DNA from: Multifurca ochricompacta
Lineage: Eukaryota > Basidiomycota > Agaricomycetes > Russulales > Russulaceae
Reading direction: 5' to 3'
Assembly (NCBI GenBank): GCA_022496185.1
Contig: WTXG01000120.1
Location: 1 to 64,000, forward strand
Length of the DNA stretch: 64,000 bases
The notes under the pieces are model-generated. The model was not told where the DNA came from, searched no databases, and was given only the letters and a program-made list of their open reading frames with translations. A program made the position numbers and the translations under genes. Shown one piece after another: positions 63,351-64,000 of the stretch (position 1 is its first letter; each line of letters begins with the position of its first letter).

Positions 63351-63702
63351 TGGCCGTAACTGAATTAATCCAGAAGAAGATCGAATTTCATACACAAGCT
63401 TCCTTACTCAGTAATTCACGCATTTTTGCATCTCCCGATAAGGCAAGCCTCTGTTCTTTTGTAGTCCTATTCCCTGGTCCCTGGAACCAGTGGATCGGTG
63501 TAGACTGGGCCCCTCACCGGGCTTCGCGCGAGCCGTGCGATGGAGCGTGGCGACGCTGAAGCACGTGTGAGCAATCCCTAATCGGGACTGGACCCTTTGC
63601 GGTTCAGAGCGAACAGTTGGATACATCGGGACTTGATCGGTCTTCACGATCTGGGTCTGACAGCTCCTCTACCCAGATTGGAAATCGTCGCTTACACGCA
63701 CC
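63351..63702 (+). other. Copia-C leader, non-coding
   Basis: About 350 nt, no gene seen. It contains TCCCTGGAACCAGTGGATCGG near 63477 and a TGCGATCGAGAT-like stretch close to the gag start. Confidence 0.6.
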
Positions 63703-64000
63703 ATGGCACCTGCATTTACTTTCCCACCCTCTGCTGCAATCGAGATCCTAGATGGATCGAACTGGCCAGTCTGGTCAGCGCGAATGATGGCCCTGTTCCG
63801 TTTGAATGGCGTCCGGAACCACCTGCTCGAAGACAAGCCTGCTAGCCCTCCTGCTGACTGGGAGGCTACTGAAGGTGTTCTCTTAGCAATCCTCGAGCTC
63901 TATGCTCAGAAGGATGTCTGGACAGCCGTGGCAGACGACACTAAGTTTGTCACATGTAAAGCTAAATGGGACGAGCTCAAACGCGTCTATGGGGGAGTCG
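63703..64000 (+). CDS. Copia-C Gag, N-terminal part (runs off the window)
   Basis: Starts ATG 63703 (MAPAFTFPPSAAIEILDGSNW). The copia gag signature IEILDGSNWPVWSARMMALFRLNG is followed by HLLEDKPASPPADWEATEGVLLAILELYAQKDVW and ends CKAKWDELKRVYGGV at the window edge. Open for 99 codons. Compare FDKLDGSNWPQWSVSFTTLLRINGMRRHI in Copia-B; the two are clearly homologous but diverged. Confidence 0.85.
   Translation, partial: MAPAFTFPPSAAIEILDGSNWPVWSARMMALFRLNGVRNHLLEDKPASPPADWEATEGVLLAILELYAQKDVWTAVADDTKFVTCKAKWDELKRVYGGV

Noticed and set aside
1..64000. CRISPR array, rRNA, tRNA gene, bacterial operon structure
   Set aside because: No regularly spaced direct repeats of CRISPR type; GGTTATGGGCCC strings are primer sites, not tRNA genes; gene content and introns are eukaryotic.

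Overview
The window is a fungal, probably basidiomycete, heterochromatic block made almost entirely of nested LTR retrotransposons. I see no host gene, rRNA, tRNA or CRISPR. The fungal assignment is inference: short GT-AG introns with CTAAC-like branch sites inside LTRs, chromodomain Ty3 elements, half-tRNA-primed Ty1/copia elements and decay almost only at CpG. The species cannot be named.

Layout. An old plus-strand Ty3 element (Ty3-O, 1633-55756; 5' end outside the window) is the host layer. It carries a minus-strand copia 5' end (Copia-D, 444-1632), itself cut by a Ty3 LTR at 1-443, and solo LTRs at 2990-3498, 6042-6556 and 7395-7904. Copia-A (8447-55211, TSD TGATG) sits in its third ORF. 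Copia-A is only about 6.0 kb once its eight insertions are subtracted: Ty3-2 (9406-19267, +, with a solo LTR), Ty3-3 (21245-29346, -, with a solo LTR), a solo LTR (29725-30233), Ty3-4 (30605-45583, -) which contains the younger Ty3-5 (35425-42899, +), three further solo LTRs (45801-47541 with another inside it, 47865-48774, 49955-50541), and an internally deleted element NA (51067-55091) inside the Copia-A 3' LTR. To the right lie Copia-B (55757-62241, nearly intact), an AT-rich spacer, and the start of Copia-C running off the window. Every complete insertion has a 5-bp target duplication. Subtracting insertions gives 7.47-7.50 kb for Ty3-3, -4 and -5, which checks the boundaries.

How the parts work. 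The Ty3 elements carry Gag, a Pol in the -1 frame behind a conserved GGATTTTTRA, a chromodomain, and in one family an extra zinc-knuckle ORF after pol. Their primer-binding sites match the predicted first 10-11 nt of their own RNA, as in Tf1-type self-priming. The copia elements instead have GGTTATGGGCCC just after the LTR, complementary to the anticodon arm of initiator tRNA-Met, as in Drosophila copia.

Two features stand out. (1) The copia-type LTRs contain, starting at the predicted cap site, a leader segment split by a GT-AG intron, followed about 20 nt later by a second copy of the same segment without the intron. The junction bases differ between LTRs, and each second copy matches the predicted splice product of its own first copy. 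Two unrelated LTR sequences show the same arrangement. (2) The Ty3 leaders are AUG deserts: 713 nt without ATG in Ty3-5 and only four ATGs in 3.1 kb in Ty3-2. The Ty3-5 desert covers a conserved coding extension of Gag that opens with a conserved GTG in a good context. Both could be undescribed expression or replication strategies.
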